A DNA stretch of 64,000 bases from Ureibacillus thermophilus (GTDB taxonomy: Bacteria > Bacillota > Bacilli > Bacillales_A > Planococcaceae), in assembly GCF_004331915.1 (NCBI RefSeq), contig NZ_CP036528.1, positions 820,567-884,566 of the forward strand. The letters run 5' to 3'. Below are positions 35,579 to 44,915 of this stretch, piece by piece. The notes under the pieces are model-generated. The model saw only the letters and a list, made by a program, of their open reading frames with translations, was not told the DNA's origin and did no database searches. How positions within the stretch are numbered: the first letter of the stretch is position 1; the number at the start of each line of letters is the position of its first letter. The translations under genes were made by a program, and so were the position numbers.

Positions 35579-36214
35579 ATGAGAAAGCAGCTTCTTGTAT
35601 TTACAGCAATATTAAGCCTCTTTTTATTAATTGCCTGTGGAGATACGGAAAATGTATCGGTTAAAAATGAAAAAAAACCAACGGAATTATTAAATAGCGA
35701 AGATGTGGATGTGACAAACAATCAAGTGGATGGGGATAAAGTCGTCGGAGATAACATGGACGGTGAATTAGGGCATGCAGATGTGATCCATTCTACGTGG
35801 GGCAAAATACCAGAAGGATTAAAAGAAGCAAAAAATCCGAAATTTAAAGTCGGCGATCAAGTCATCATCAATGCTGCCCACGATGATGATATGCAAGGTT
35901 CGAAAGGGACGATTGTCGGCGCTTATGAAACTACCGTTTATTCGATTTCTTATGAATCCACAACAGGAGAACCGGAAGAGAACAAAAAATGGTTTGTTCG
36001 GGAAGAAATTGATTCTCTTGGCGAAAAGACATTAGATGTAGGGTCAAAAGTCATTATTGAAGCTGACCGGGAAGAAGGCATGAAAGGGGCGGAAGGAGTC
36101 ATTGATACCGTTGAAGAAACGGTAGTCTATATGGTAGATTATGTAAATAAAGAAGGGCAAACGGTAGAAAATTATCAATGGCTTAAAGAAAGTGAATTAT
36201 CGCCTGCTAAATAA
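35579..36214 (+). CDS. YdhK-like DUF1541 lipoprotein
   Basis: 211 residues. Lipoprotein signal peptide with lipobox LIAC at residues ~17-20. The mature part has two copies of the ~55-residue DUF1541 repeat (KVGDQVIINAAHDDDMQGSKGTIVGA... and VGSKVIIEADREEGMKGAEGVIDTV...), each ending in a conserved (K/Y)W aromatic. Proteins of this family in Bacilli are often near copper genes, as here, though function is unproven. CAGGAGG precedes the ATG. Confidence 0.85.
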   Translation: MRKQLLVFTAILSLFLLIACGDTENVSVKNEKKPTELLNSEDVDVTNNQVDGDKVVGDNMDGELGHADVIHSTWGKIPEGLKEAKNPKFKVGDQVIINAAHDDDMQGSKGTIVGAYETTVYSISYESTTGEPEENKKWFVREEIDSLGEKTLDVGSKVIIEADREEGMKGAEGVIDTVEETVVYMVDYVNKEGQTVENYQWLKESELSPAK

Positions 36215-36227
36215 CGCTTTCATCCAG

Positions 36228-36292
36228 GGGCTGTCCAGAAAGTATAAAACTTTTAGGACAGCCTCAAATTATTGCTACTGCGGTGTAGCAAA
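36228..36292 (+). repeat. Double-hairpin repeat, partial copy E
   Basis: GGCTGTCC/AGGACAGCC hairpin at about 36230-36264 followed by a short TACTGCGGTG segment shared with the ~180-bp repeats, in inverted orientation. The rest is missing. Probably also terminates the YdhK-like gene. A further hairpin (GGAGAATT/AATTCTCC) at about 36361-36395 precedes topB. Confidence 0.65.
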
Positions 36293-36507
36293 TGATGTGC
36301 AATATGCCAGGGAAAACAGCAATTAGGATAATGAATGCTTGATTTAGATAAAAATGGAAATGGAGAATTGGAGTGAAACCGAATTCTCCTTTTTCTAAAT
36401 TGTTTCAACAAATGTCTCTTGCATAGTATATGCCCATCTCTTTCTCAAATGAATGAAATCCCGAGATATGCTATAGTTATCATATGACTTACGAAAGGAT
36501 GTAATCT

Positions 36508-38685
36508 ATGGGAAAAAGCTTAGTATTAGCCGAAAAGCCGTCAGTGGCCCGTGATATTGCCCGTGTTTTAAAATGCAATAAAAGCGGCAACGGTTATTTG
36601 GAAGGAAATCAGTACATCGTCACTTGGGCTCTTGGGCATTTAGTAACCCTTGCCGACCCAGAGTATTACGATGTGAAATATAAAACATGGAGACTTGAAG
36701 ATTTGCCGATGCTGCCAAAAGAAATGAAACTTATGGTCATCAAGCAATCAGCGAAGCAATTCAACGCGGTGAAAACTCAACTTCATCGAAAAGATGTTAG
36801 CGAAATTATCATTGCAACGGATGCTGGAAGAGAAGGGGAGCTTGTGGCCCGTTGGATTATCGAAAAAGCGAACGTTCGGAAACCTATTAAACGCCTATGG
36901 ATTTCATCGGTGACAGATAAAGCCATTAAAGAAGGGTTTAAAAATTTAAAACCAGGAAAGCTCTATGAAAACTTATATGCCTCTGCCGTAGCTCGTTCGG
37001 AAGCGGATTGGTATATCGGATTAAACGCGACTCGGGCCCTTACAACAAAATATAATGCCCAATTAAACTGCGGACGGGTGCAAACGCCGACTCTAGCCAT
37101 CATCGCTGCGCGGGAGGAAGAAATTCAAAACTTTGTTCCAAAAGAGTACTATGGTATACAGGCTATCAGCGACAAAGTGACACTCACTTGGCAAGATGCA
37201 TCTGGAAATACAAGAAGCTTCCATAAAGACAAAATTCAAACGATCATCCAAAAATTACAAGGCCAACATGCAGTTGTGGAAGCAGTTGAGAAAAAGTCAA
37301 AAAAATCCTACGCACCTGCATTGTACGACTTGACGGAATTACAACGGGATGCCAATAAACTCTTTGGCTTTTCCGCAAAAGAAACGTTGAATATCATGCA
37401 AAAGCTTTATGAACATCATAAAGTATTAACTTATCCAAGAACTGATTCCAGATACCTTTCATCAGATATTGTTTCAACGATTCCAGAAAGACTTAAAGCT
37501 TGCGGAGTTGGGGAATATCGGACGCTTGCCAATGAAATTTTGAAAAAGCCGATTAAAGCCAACAAATCCTTTGTAGATGATGCGAAAGTCAGCGACCACC
37601 ATGCCATCATCCCGACGGAGCAGTCGCCAAACTTATCTAAATTTACGGATAAAGAACGCAAAATCTATGATTTAGTCGTTAAGCGTTTCTTTGCGGTGCT
37701 TCTTCCACCAACGGAATATGTGCAGCTGACGATTCATGCCAAAATCGGGGATGAATTTTTTGTTGCCAAAGGGAAAAACATCCTAAATCCCGGTTGGAAA
37801 AAAGTATTTGCGAACGATTTAGTGGAAGAAGATGACGAAGAAATTCGCGAACAAATTTTGCCGCCTATTGAAAAAGGAGATCTGCTTTCAATTCAAAAAA
37901 TCCAAATGACGGAAGGAATGACAAAACCGCCTTCCCGTTTTACGGAAGCGACATTGCTTTCCGCAATGGAAAATCCAACGAAATATTTGGACTCGAACAA
38001 TAAAAAGCTCGCCGAAACTTTAAAATCCACAGGTGGGCTTGGAACGGTGGCTACACGCGCAGATATTATTGAGAAGTTATTCAACAGCTTCATGATTGAA
38101 AAACGGGGCGGAAAGGAAATCTACTTAACTTCCAAAGGCCGACAACTTTTAGACCTTGTGCCGGAAGATTTAAAATCTCCAGCCCTTACTGCAGAATGGG
38201 AAATGAAGCTTGAGCAAATTGCGAAGGGCAAAATGCGAAAAGAAGCCTTCCTTAACGAAATGAAGCAGTATACAAAAGAAATTGTCCATGAAATTAAAAC
38301 AAGCGATAAAAAATATAAGCACGAAAACCTTTCAACGAAAACTTGTCCGGAATGTGGAAAATGGATGCTCGAAGTAAACGGAAAAAAAGGAAAAATGCTT
38401 GTTTGCCAAGATCGGGAATGCGGTTATCGCAAAACGATTTCTCAATTTACAAACATCCGCTGTCCAAATTGCCATAAAAAGATGGAATTGCACGGAGAAG
38501 GGGAAGGGAAAATTCTCGTTTGCCAATGCGGATTCCGTGAAAAATGGTCCACATTCCAAGAAAAACGAAAACATCAAACAAGCGGCAAAGTAGACAAGCG
38601 CACACTGCAAAAATATTTAAAGAAAGAAGAGACTTTCATTAATGATGCCCTTGCCGAAGCATTAAAAAAATTAAAGCTTGATTAG
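36508..38685 (+). CDS. topB: DNA topoisomerase III
   Basis: 725 residues, type IA topoisomerase. TOPRIM domain at the N-terminus (LVLAEKPSVARDIA, ATDAGREGELVAR), catalytic tyrosine in TYPRTDSRYLS (~311), and two C-terminal zinc-ribbon-like parts (CPECGKWML...CQDRECGY and CPNCHKKM...CQCGF). Relaxes and decatenates single-stranded DNA junctions. The length and ribbons fit the Bacillus chromosomal TopB. ATG after AAAGGATG. Confidence 0.95.
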   Translation: MGKSLVLAEKPSVARDIARVLKCNKSGNGYLEGNQYIVTWALGHLVTLADPEYYDVKYKTWRLEDLPMLPKEMKLMVIKQSAKQFNAVKTQLHRKDVSEIIIATDAGREGELVARWIIEKANVRKPIKRLWISSVTDKAIKEGFKNLKPGKLYENLYASAVARSEADWYIGLNATRALTTKYNAQLNCGRVQTPTLAIIAAREEEIQNFVPKEYYGIQAISDKVTLTWQDASGNTRSFHKDKIQTIIQKLQGQHAVVEAVEKKSKKSYAPALYDLTELQRDANKLFGFSAKETLNIMQKLYEHHKVLTYPRTDSRYLSSDIVSTIPERLKACGVGEYRTLANEILKKPIKANKSFVDDAKVSDHHAIIPTEQSPNLSKFTDKERKIYDLVVKRFFAVLLPPTEYVQLTIHAKIGDEFFVAKGKNILNPGWKKVFANDLVEEDDEEIREQILPPIEKGDLLSIQKIQMTEGMTKPPSRFTEATLLSAMENPTKYLDSNNKKLAETLKSTGGLGTVATRADIIEKLFNSFMIEKRGGKEIYLTSKGRQLLDLVPEDLKSPALTAEWEMKLEQIAKGKMRKEAFLNEMKQYTKEIVHEIKTSDKKYKHENLSTKTCPECGKWMLEVNGKKGKMLVCQDRECGYRKTISQFTNIRCPNCHKKMELHGEGEGKILVCQCGFREKWSTFQEKRKHQTSGKVDKRTLQKYLKKEETFINDALAEALKKLKLD

Positions 38686-38691
38686 CGTTTG

Positions 38692-38726
38692 AAAACTAGG
38701 TGGTTCAAAAGCCACCTAGTTTTTTG
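38692..38726 (+). terminator. topB terminator
   Basis: AAAACTAGGTGG/CCACCTAGTTTT stem followed by T. Confidence 0.85.
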
Positions 38727-38833
38727 ATAGAAAAGCACTATGGAAAAATAATATTTTTTTGTTTCAAAACATTTTATAATAATAATGATAGAATAAACTC
38801 ACTATTCAGAAACTTTACAAAGTGGTGTGTAAA

Positions 38834-39304
38834 ATGAAAGTAAATCATCGTTTTGTTGAAAAAGTGGATCCGATAGAAGAAAAGAAGCGTTTGTTACTGC
38901 GCAAAGAAATGAAGGAAGCCTATAGAAAGAACCGTGATTTTTTGTATGCGAGAAATAAGATTAACCAATTGTTTCAACATTTATTAGAAAATCCAGAAGA
39001 GACGAATGAGAAACCAAAGGCAGAAGAAGTTTCAAAGGAATATTTCCAGCTATTATCCTATACTCCTTTTAGTCAAATCCCATTGGCCCAAAATGCAAAA
39101 ACGAAGAAAATGGTAGAAGGGAATCGGTTATTTAAAAATTTTCAGCAGAGCAAAGGGCAGAAAGTGTCGTTTAATAAAATATTAGAAAGTCCGATTTTCA
39201 AAAAAAGAATGTATCAAAAAGCGATTAATACCTACACTTTTCAAATGAACTTGGCGCAAAATCAATTTCGTTTATATGAGCCGATATTCTCGCAAACTGC
39301 ATAA
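38834..39304 (+). CDS. Conserved-looking protein, function unknown
   Basis: About 156 residues, highly basic and charged, mostly predicted helical, with no signal peptide, membrane segment or domain I recognise. Positively charged stretches such as KKRLLLRKEMKEAYRKNRDF at the N-terminus could bind nucleic acid, which is only a guess. GTG 38822 and ATG 38834 are in frame; the ribosome binding site is weak for either. Own terminator at 39320-39346. Confidence 0.6.
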   Translation: MKVNHRFVEKVDPIEEKKRLLLRKEMKEAYRKNRDFLYARNKINQLFQHLLENPEETNEKPKAEEVSKEYFQLLSYTPFSQIPLAQNAKTKKMVEGNRLFKNFQQSKGQKVSFNKILESPIFKKRMYQKAINTYTFQMNLAQNQFRLYEPIFSQTA

Positions 39305-39319
39305 ATGCCTTTGCCAAAA

Positions 39320-39346
39320 CGTTTCCATCATGGAACGATTTTTTTT
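39320..39346 (+). terminator. Terminator after 38834-39304
   Basis: CGTTTCCA/TGGAACG stem followed by eight T. Confidence 0.75.
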
Positions 39347-39415
39347 AATGAATTTTTCAAACACTTGCCTTTTTGTTATGATTAGTATGCATTGATGAAA
39401 ATGAAGGTGATGGAA

Positions 39416-39907
39416 TTGACGAAAAAGAAAATGGCAAAAACAAATGCAATTCGTCAGTTGGAACAAAAAAAGGTAGCGTTTCAAGTGCTTACATATGAAT
39501 CAGAAGGAGTTATTGATGGGGTATCAGTGGCAAAGAAAATCGGGCATCCAGCAAATCATGTTTTTAAAACTCTTGTGACAACGGCAGGACCGGGCAAAAT
39601 GTTTGTGTTTATTATTCCTGTAGAAGCGGAGTTGGATTTAAAAGCAGCTGCGAAAGTTGCGGGAGAAAAGAAAGTGGACATGCTGCCTTTAAAAGATTTG
39701 CTTGCAACAACCGGATATGTGCGAGGAGGCTGTTCGCCAATCGGCATGAAAAAGCTGTTTCCAACCTTTATTGATGAATCTGCAGAGCAACTTGATTACA
39801 TCATCGTCAGCGGCGGGAAAATAGGGCTGCAAATTCAACTGGACCCTAAAGAATTGGCGGAAATGGTGTGTGCGAAATTTGCACCTGTTACCAAATTTAA
39901 TACATAG
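39416..39907 (+). CDS. Cys-tRNA(Pro)/Cys-tRNA(Cys) deacylase (YbaK family)
   Basis: About 163 residues, YbaK/EbsC domain that removes cysteine from mischarged tRNA(Pro). Signatures: KTNAIRQLEQKKVAFQVLTYE, VFKTLVTTAGPGKMFVFIIPVEAELDLKAAAK, and the conserved TGYVRGGCSPIGMKK loop. TTG 39416 has AAGGTGATGG in front; in-frame ATGs at 39395 and 39401 have weaker sites. The ATG of the YczE-like gene follows 21 bp after its stop, so the two may be co-transcribed. Confidence 0.9.
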   Translation: MTKKKMAKTNAIRQLEQKKVAFQVLTYESEGVIDGVSVAKKIGHPANHVFKTLVTTAGPGKMFVFIIPVEAELDLKAAAKVAGEKKVDMLPLKDLLATTGYVRGGCSPIGMKKLFPTFIDESAEQLDYIIVSGGKIGLQIQLDPKELAEMVCAKFAPVTKFNT

Positions 39908-39928
39908 ATAGAAAGAAGGCATATAGGG

Positions 39929-40579
39929 ATGAGGAGAATGTATTTATGGAGGTGGGGATTTTATCTCATCGGCTTAATGATTATGTCATTAGGCATAACA
40001 ATGATCATTAAGGGAGAGGATATAGGGGTCAATGCATGGGATGTGCTGCATATTGCTTTATATAAAACAATTGGTTTATCGATTGGATCATGGGTGATTA
40101 TTACAGGGCTCATTATTGTTGCCTTTACTTCCCTCATGTACAGAAGTTTCCCGAAAATCGGTACATGGCTTAATATGCTTCTAACAGGAGTATTCATCGA
40201 CTTCTTTTATTGGCTTTTGCCTGATACAGATTCTTTTTCCTTTCAGCTGATTTATTTTATTGCAGGGATTTTTGTGTTAAGTTTTGGCACGGGAATGTAT
40301 ATTTCGCCGAATTTAGGATCTGGACCTAGAGATGGGTTGATGATGTGGATTGTGGAAAAACTAGGGGGAAGCATTAAGATTGCCCGCATGTCCATTGAAT
40401 TGATCGTGGCGGTAATCGGTTGGCTGTTAGGAGGCCCGTTTGGCATTGGTACGGTCATTATCGCCATTGGTTCCGGCTATATAGTACAATTTGCTTTGCC
40501 TTATTGCCAAGGGCTGTTGTTAAAATGCATCGGCGAAGAGTCGCTGGAAGGAACGAAGCCATTTATTCAAATGCGATGA
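39929..40579 (+). CDS. YczE-like membrane protein
   Basis: 216 residues, five to six membrane helices, YczE/YyaS/YitT family. Typical pieces are GIGTMISKGDDIG-like GITMIIKGEDIGVNAWDVLHI and GSGPRDGLMMWIVEKLG near residue 130. In B. subtilis YczE is linked to antibiotic regulation, with no clear transport substrate. GAAAGAAGG precedes the ATG at a somewhat long distance. Confidence 0.85.
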   Translation: MRRMYLWRWGFYLIGLMIMSLGITMIIKGEDIGVNAWDVLHIALYKTIGLSIGSWVIITGLIIVAFTSLMYRSFPKIGTWLNMLLTGVFIDFFYWLLPDTDSFSFQLIYFIAGIFVLSFGTGMYISPNLGSGPRDGLMMWIVEKLGGSIKIARMSIELIVAVIGWLLGGPFGIGTVIIAIGSGYIVQFALPYCQGLLLKCIGEESLEGTKPFIQMR

Positions 40580-40601
40580 TGAACTACATATTTGAAAACT
40601 T

Positions 40602-40642
40602 ACGCAAATTGAGAAAAACTGCTTCTCAATTTGCGTTTTTTA
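40602..40642. terminator. Bidirectional terminator between convergent genes
   Basis: Perfect 13-bp stem ACGCAAATTGAGA/TCTCAATTTGCGT with T on one side and A on the other; serves both the YczE-like and GNAT genes. Confidence 0.85.
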
Positions 40643-40659
40643 TAAAGTTTAATTCGCCA

Positions 40660-41163
40660 TCAAACAATTTTCTTCCCTAGAATCAACAAATCCCGTTTTA
40701 CTCTATCTAGTTCCGCCACTTCCGGAAAATGTCCCCATTTTTCGAATCCAAAATGGTAAAACAATTGAAGACTTGGTTCATTGTGTCCAAAAATGAAAGC
40801 AAGAAGTGTTTCAATGCCAAACTTAGGGCATTCTTCTATCACCTTGCTTAAAATCTTTTTCCCCAGCCCTTGTCCCCGATATTTTTCATGGAGGTAGATG
40901 CTAACTTCTACTGTGGCATGATAGGCAGGCCGGCCATAGAAAGACTGCAGACTTACCCAGCCGCAAATATTTCCTTCAGACTCCACCACCCATAAAGGTC
41001 TCTTTTCAGGCGTGTGTTCATGAAACCACTGCAATCGATCCTCAACGGTTACAGGTTCTGTATCTGCTGTAACCATTCTGTTTGGAATTGTGGAATTGTA
41101 AATTTCTACGATGATTGGCAAGTCTTCGAGTGTTGCAATGCGGAATGTTATATCAGCTGTCAT
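40660..41163 (-). CDS. GNAT N-acetyltransferase (Pat/phosphinothricin type)
   Basis: About 167 residues, acetyl-CoA-dependent GNAT fold. Acetyl-CoA loop Q/R-x-x-G-x-G/A is YRGQGLGKKIL (~108-118); the N-terminal IVEIYNSTIPNRMVTADTEPV is characteristic of the phosphinothricin/methionine-sulfoximine acetyltransferase group. The natural acceptor is unknown. AAAAGGA places the start at ATG 41163, not 41181. Confidence 0.85.
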   Translation of the reverse strand: MTADITFRIATLEDLPIIVEIYNSTIPNRMVTADTEPVTVEDRLQWFHEHTPEKRPLWVVESEGNICGWVSLQSFYGRPAYHATVEVSIYLHEKYRGQGLGKKILSKVIEECPKFGIETLLAFIFGHNEPSLQLFYHFGFEKWGHFPEVAELDRVKRDLLILGKKIV

Positions 41164-41298
41164 CAAAACCATCCTTTTCATTCATGAAAGTACACTTTTT
41201 ACTAGTATAAAATAAAAACATTTCTTTAGGAAAATCAGATAAGAATTGAAAGCCCATATCATATAGTGTCTGTAAGGAACTGAGTTGGAGGTGCAGGT

Positions 41299-42486
41299 TT
41301 GGCAAAAGCTTTAGATTCGTTTCTTGAGGAAAACTTGAAGCTACTTAAAGACCAAGGATTATACAACGAGATTGATGTGATTGACGGGGCGAATGGTCCT
41401 GTTATCGAAATCAGCGGAAAAAGGTTGATTAATTTATCTTCCAATAATTACTTAGGGCTGGCGACAAATCCACTTTTAAAAGAAGCAGCTAAGCGAGCGG
41501 TTGACCAATACGGGGTAGGGGCAGGAGCGGTTCGCACCATAAATGGAACCCTCGATTTGCATCAACAATTGGAAGAAAAAATTGCCGAGTTCAAAGGAAC
41601 AGAAGCGGCCATTAGCTATCAGTCCGGCTTCAACTGCAATATGGCGGCCATTTCAGCCGTGATGGGGAAGGATGATTGCATTTTATCGGATCAATTAAAT
41701 CATGCTTCGATCATTGATGGCTGCCGATTATCAAAAGCGAAAATTGTTGCATATACTCATTCTGATATGGATGATTTGCGCAAGAAAGCGAAGGAAGCGG
41801 CGGAATCCGGACACTACCGGAAAATCATGGTGATTACCGACGGCGTGTTTTCAATGGATGGCGATTTGGCAAAGCTTCCGGACATTGTGGAAATTGCAAA
41901 AGAATTTGATTTGATTACTTATGTAGATGATGCTCATGGTTCGGGCGTCACTGGAAATGGCAGAGGGACAGTGAAGCACTTTGGATTAGAAAAAGACATT
42001 GATTTTCAAATGGGAACGTTGTCAAAAGCGATTGGCGTTGTTGGGGGTTATGTGGCTGGTAAGAAGGCGTTAATTGAATGGCTAAAAGTGCGTTCCCGTC
42101 CGTTTTTATTTTCTACTGCAGTGCCTCCGGGGGATGTGGCAGCGACCATTGCAGCGATTGATATGTTGATGCAGTCTAGCGAACGGACTGAGAAGTTATG
42201 GGAAAACGGCAATTACTTTAAAGAAGGGTTAAAACGTCTCGGTTTTAATATTGGAAATTCCGAAACGCCGATAACTCCATGCATTATTGGAGATGAAAAA
42301 CTCACACAACGATTTGCAAAACGTCTTTTGGAAGAAGGCGTTTATGCAAAAGCCATTGTGTATCCAACCGTGCCTAAAGGAACAGGCCGAATTCGCAATA
42401 TGCCGACTGCTTCTCATACAAAAGAAATGCTGGATGAGGCGCTTGCCATTTATGAAAAGGTAGGGCGGGAGCTGCTCGGGGTTTAG
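41299..42486 (+). CDS. kbl: Glycine C-acetyltransferase (2-amino-3-ketobutyrate CoA ligase)
   Basis: 395 residues, alpha-oxoamine synthase family, PLP-dependent. Motifs: [15 protein letters not shown]-like [16 protein letters not shown], and the PLP lysine in [14 protein letters not shown] (~244). It cleaves 2-amino-3-ketobutyrate with CoA to glycine and acetyl-CoA in threonine catabolism; the related enzyme 8-amino-7-oxononanoate synthase is an alternative. No tdh gene is adjacent. TTG start after GGAGGTGCAGG. Confidence 0.85.
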   Translation: MAKALDSFLEENLKLLKDQGLYNEIDVIDGANGPVIEISGKRLINLSSNNYLGLATNPLLKEAAKRAVDQYGVGAGAVRTINGTLDLHQQLEEKIAEFKGTEAAISYQSGFNCNMAAISAVMGKDDCILSDQLNHASIIDGCRLSKAKIVAYTHSDMDDLRKKAKEAAESGHYRKIMVITDGVFSMDGDLAKLPDIVEIAKEFDLITYVDDAHGSGVTGNGRGTVKHFGLEKDIDFQMGTLSKAIGVVGGYVAGKKALIEWLKVRSRPFLFSTAVPPGDVAATIAAIDMLMQSSERTEKLWENGNYFKEGLKRLGFNIGNSETPITPCIIGDEKLTQRFAKRLLEEGVYAKAIVYPTVPKGTGRIRNMPTASHTKEMLDEALAIYEKVGRELLGV

Positions 42487-42511
42487 CAAGCTGAAAAGAA
42501 AGGATGAAAAA

Positions 42512-43573
42512 TTGAAAGGCTCCATTACAAAATATTTCGGGCAGGCGATGACCGGACAGGGATGGAAAAATCTATATAAGGACATTGTACGGGAAGCCAA
42601 GGAAGTCTATTTTTTGAAAGGCATCTTCGGCTTCAATGTTTCCAATTTATTGAAAGAAATCGGCTATCATTATGTCAATAAAGGCCATGATATCGAATTT
42701 TTCTATGATCCCCTTTTTGAAAATACCATTCAGGCAACCTTCATCAAAGGCATCGACACTTTATTTCTCCAAAGCTCTAAACCTTCCATCGAACCAACGC
42801 AACTTGGCACCCGCGATAAAGTCATTTCCTTCTATGAATGTCTAGATGAAGCAATTCTTATTCAGCACGGAGAAAGGCTCAAACAGCTTTCTGAAGAAGC
42901 GGAAAAATGGCACGACCAATGTTTTGCTTCTCTTCAAATGGCGATTCAAATTCATGATGAATGGGAAGAAGCGACGCAGCAGCATATGGATTGGAAAGCA
43001 TTAGAAGAGCAAAGGGAAGAGCTGTTTGACCAAATTTTTAATGGCATTCTTCTGAATAAAACAGGGGTTTTAACCCACCGATTATTTGGAACGTTGACGC
43101 CGGATGGAGCAAAAGACTTTCTGCGAAATATTACCAGAAATTTAGAGAAAAGATATTTTATTAAAGGACTGCCGGGGACAGGAAAATCGACCATGTTGAA
43201 ACAGTTGGCGCAAGATGCGTTAAAAAGAGGGTTTGATGTCCAAAAGGTGTGGTGCGGATTAGATTCCAAATCCATCGATATGGTCATTTTGCCGGAATTG
43301 AAGCTTTGCATTTTCGACAGTACCGCTCCCCACGAATACTTCCCTGAAGATGGAAGGGAAGGGGATGTCATCTTTGACATTACAAAACATTGCCAACTAT
43401 CCGATGAAGCCGAGGCGAAAATTGAAGAAATTTCAAAGAAATATCGAAAAGCGATTCTCCGTGCGACGAACTACGCCAAATTGTATGCTGAAGCAGAAAA
43501 GGAAATCCGCGAAATTCTTGACCAGGCAACGGATTTTTCGAAATGGAAAAAGCAGTCGTCCTTTCTGTTTTAA
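42512..43573 (+). CDS. P-loop ATPase of the PRK06851 type
   Basis: 353 residues with a Walker A motif in the C-terminal half (LPGTGKST, ~222-229). The N-terminal half is a related but P-loop-less domain with GFNVSNLLKEIGYHYVNKGHDIEFFYD, giving a two-domain pattern known from uncharacterised Firmicute nucleotide-kinase-like proteins. No function known. TTG start preceded by AAAGGATG, 26 bp after kbl, so it is likely in the same transcript. Confidence 0.7.
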   Translation: MKGSITKYFGQAMTGQGWKNLYKDIVREAKEVYFLKGIFGFNVSNLLKEIGYHYVNKGHDIEFFYDPLFENTIQATFIKGIDTLFLQSSKPSIEPTQLGTRDKVISFYECLDEAILIQHGERLKQLSEEAEKWHDQCFASLQMAIQIHDEWEEATQQHMDWKALEEQREELFDQIFNGILLNKTGVLTHRLFGTLTPDGAKDFLRNITRNLEKRYFIKGLPGTGKSTMLKQLAQDALKRGFDVQKVWCGLDSKSIDMVILPELKLCIFDSTAPHEYFPEDGREGDVIFDITKHCQLSDEAEAKIEEISKKYRKAILRATNYAKLYAEAEKEIREILDQATDFSKWKKQSSFLF

Positions 43574-43579
43574 CATGAA

Positions 43580-43618
43580 AACCCCTTGGATTCTCTTGAG
43601 AGGGTCCAAGGGGTTCAA
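43580..43618. terminator. Terminator between P-loop ATPase and acetoin operon
   Basis: AACCCCTTGGA/TCCAAGGGGTT stem; the minus-strand side ends in U, fitting the aco operon. Confidence 0.75.
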
Positions 43619-43678
43619 AGTCAGGAAAACATGCATCAAACATATATAAAGAGGAAAGGTGAGTGAACCATTTTCTTT

Positions 43679-44899
43679 TTATAGAAGCAGACGATATGGG
43701 TCTTGCAAGTAATCGGCGATTTTTCCCAAAAATTCTGCGGCAGGAGCACCATCGATAATTTGGTGATCGTAAGTTAAACTGAGCGGCAATTTCAATTTCT
43801 CCACCACTTCACCATTTTCCAGTGCCAGTTCTTTTTGGATGGCACCGACACCTAAAATGCCCACTTCCGGTGTATTCAAGATAGGGGTAAAGTATTCGAT
43901 TTCATAACCGCCCAAGTTTGTAATCGTAAAAGTCGATCCGCTGTAAAGGCTGCCGTCCAGTGTGCCTTGCCGTGCTTCGGTTGTCACCTTCTTGATGGCA
44001 GCGCCAAGTTGGGACAAGGACATGAGATGGGCGTTTTTGACGACGGGAACGACCAAGCCGTCTTCCACCGCCGTGGCCATTCCGATATGCACTTCTTCCA
44101 CACGGATATATTCGCCATTATGATACCAGGCGTTCATATCCGGCGTATCTTTTAGTGCCAAAACGACCGCTTTTGTCAGAAGGGTATTGATGCTTAGTTC
44201 ATTATTGTCAAGCGGTTCTTTCACTTTCGACTTGATATCTTCGCGGAATTTCATCAATTCGGTGATATCCACTTTTCGATGGTTCGTTACTTGGGCAGTT
44301 GTTTGGACACTGCGCATCATTCGTTGGGCAATGGTTTTGCGCAAACCGGCAAGTCCGGCACCATATGAAACTGTTGACGCGGCTGGAACGCTGTCTGTTG
44401 CCGGAGATGCTTTCTCCATAGAGGCTTGATATCTCAATATATCTAACCGGGTAATTCGCCCGTTGCCGCCTGTACCGACAACATTGCGAATATCAATGCC
44501 AAGTTCTTTCGCCATCTTGCGGGCAATTGGCGTAATAAAGATTCTTTCTCCGTCATCTTTTACATTTGATTCCGTTTTTGCAGGTTCATTTGCCACCGGT
44601 GTTTTGACGGTTTGTACTTCCGGTGTACCGGCCGATGTAGAAGGGGAGCCGATCTGTTCACCAGGTTTTCCGATATACGCAATGGGTTCCTTGCTTGGTA
44701 CGACATCTCCTACTTGAGCGACAATTTTAATGATTGTACCCGACTCTGGTGCAACGACTTCACCGGTCAATTTCTCTGAACTGATTTCCGCCACTGCATC
44801 ACCTGCATGAACTTCATCCCCTTCATTTACAAACCAATGTTCTACTGTACCCTCTGTCATCGTCAAGCCTAGCTTAGGCATCAATATTTCCGTAGCCAT
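43679..44899 (-). CDS. acoC: Acetoin/2-oxoacid dehydrogenase E2 (dihydrolipoyl acyltransferase)
   Basis: 406 residues. Lipoyl domain at the N-terminus with the lipoyl-lysine in EISSEKLTGE (~43), a Pro/Ala/Thr-rich linker, peripheral-subunit-binding domain (FITPIARKMAKELGIDI, ~120-155) and the catalytic 2-oxoacid acyltransferase domain ending in LSLTYDHQIIDGAPAAEF with active-site His. It transfers the acetyl group to CoA. Last gene of the lpd-acoA-acoB-acoC operon; ATG after GGGGTGA. Confidence 0.9.
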   Translation of the reverse strand: MATEILMPKLGLTMTEGTVEHWFVNEGDEVHAGDAVAEISSEKLTGEVVAPESGTIIKIVAQVGDVVPSKEPIAYIGKPGEQIGSPSTSAGTPEVQTVKTPVANEPAKTESNVKDDGERIFITPIARKMAKELGIDIRNVVGTGGNGRITRLDILRYQASMEKASPATDSVPAASTVSYGAGLAGLRKTIAQRMMRSVQTTAQVTNHRKVDITELMKFREDIKSKVKEPLDNNELSINTLLTKAVVLALKDTPDMNAWYHNGEYIRVEEVHIGMATAVEDGLVVPVVKNAHLMSLSQLGAAIKKVTTEARQGTLDGSLYSGSTFTITNLGGYEIEYFTPILNTPEVGILGVGAIQKELALENGEVVEKLKLPLSLTYDHQIIDGAPAAEFLGKIADYLQDPYRLLL

Positions 44900-44915
44900 G
44901 ATGAATCACCCCTCT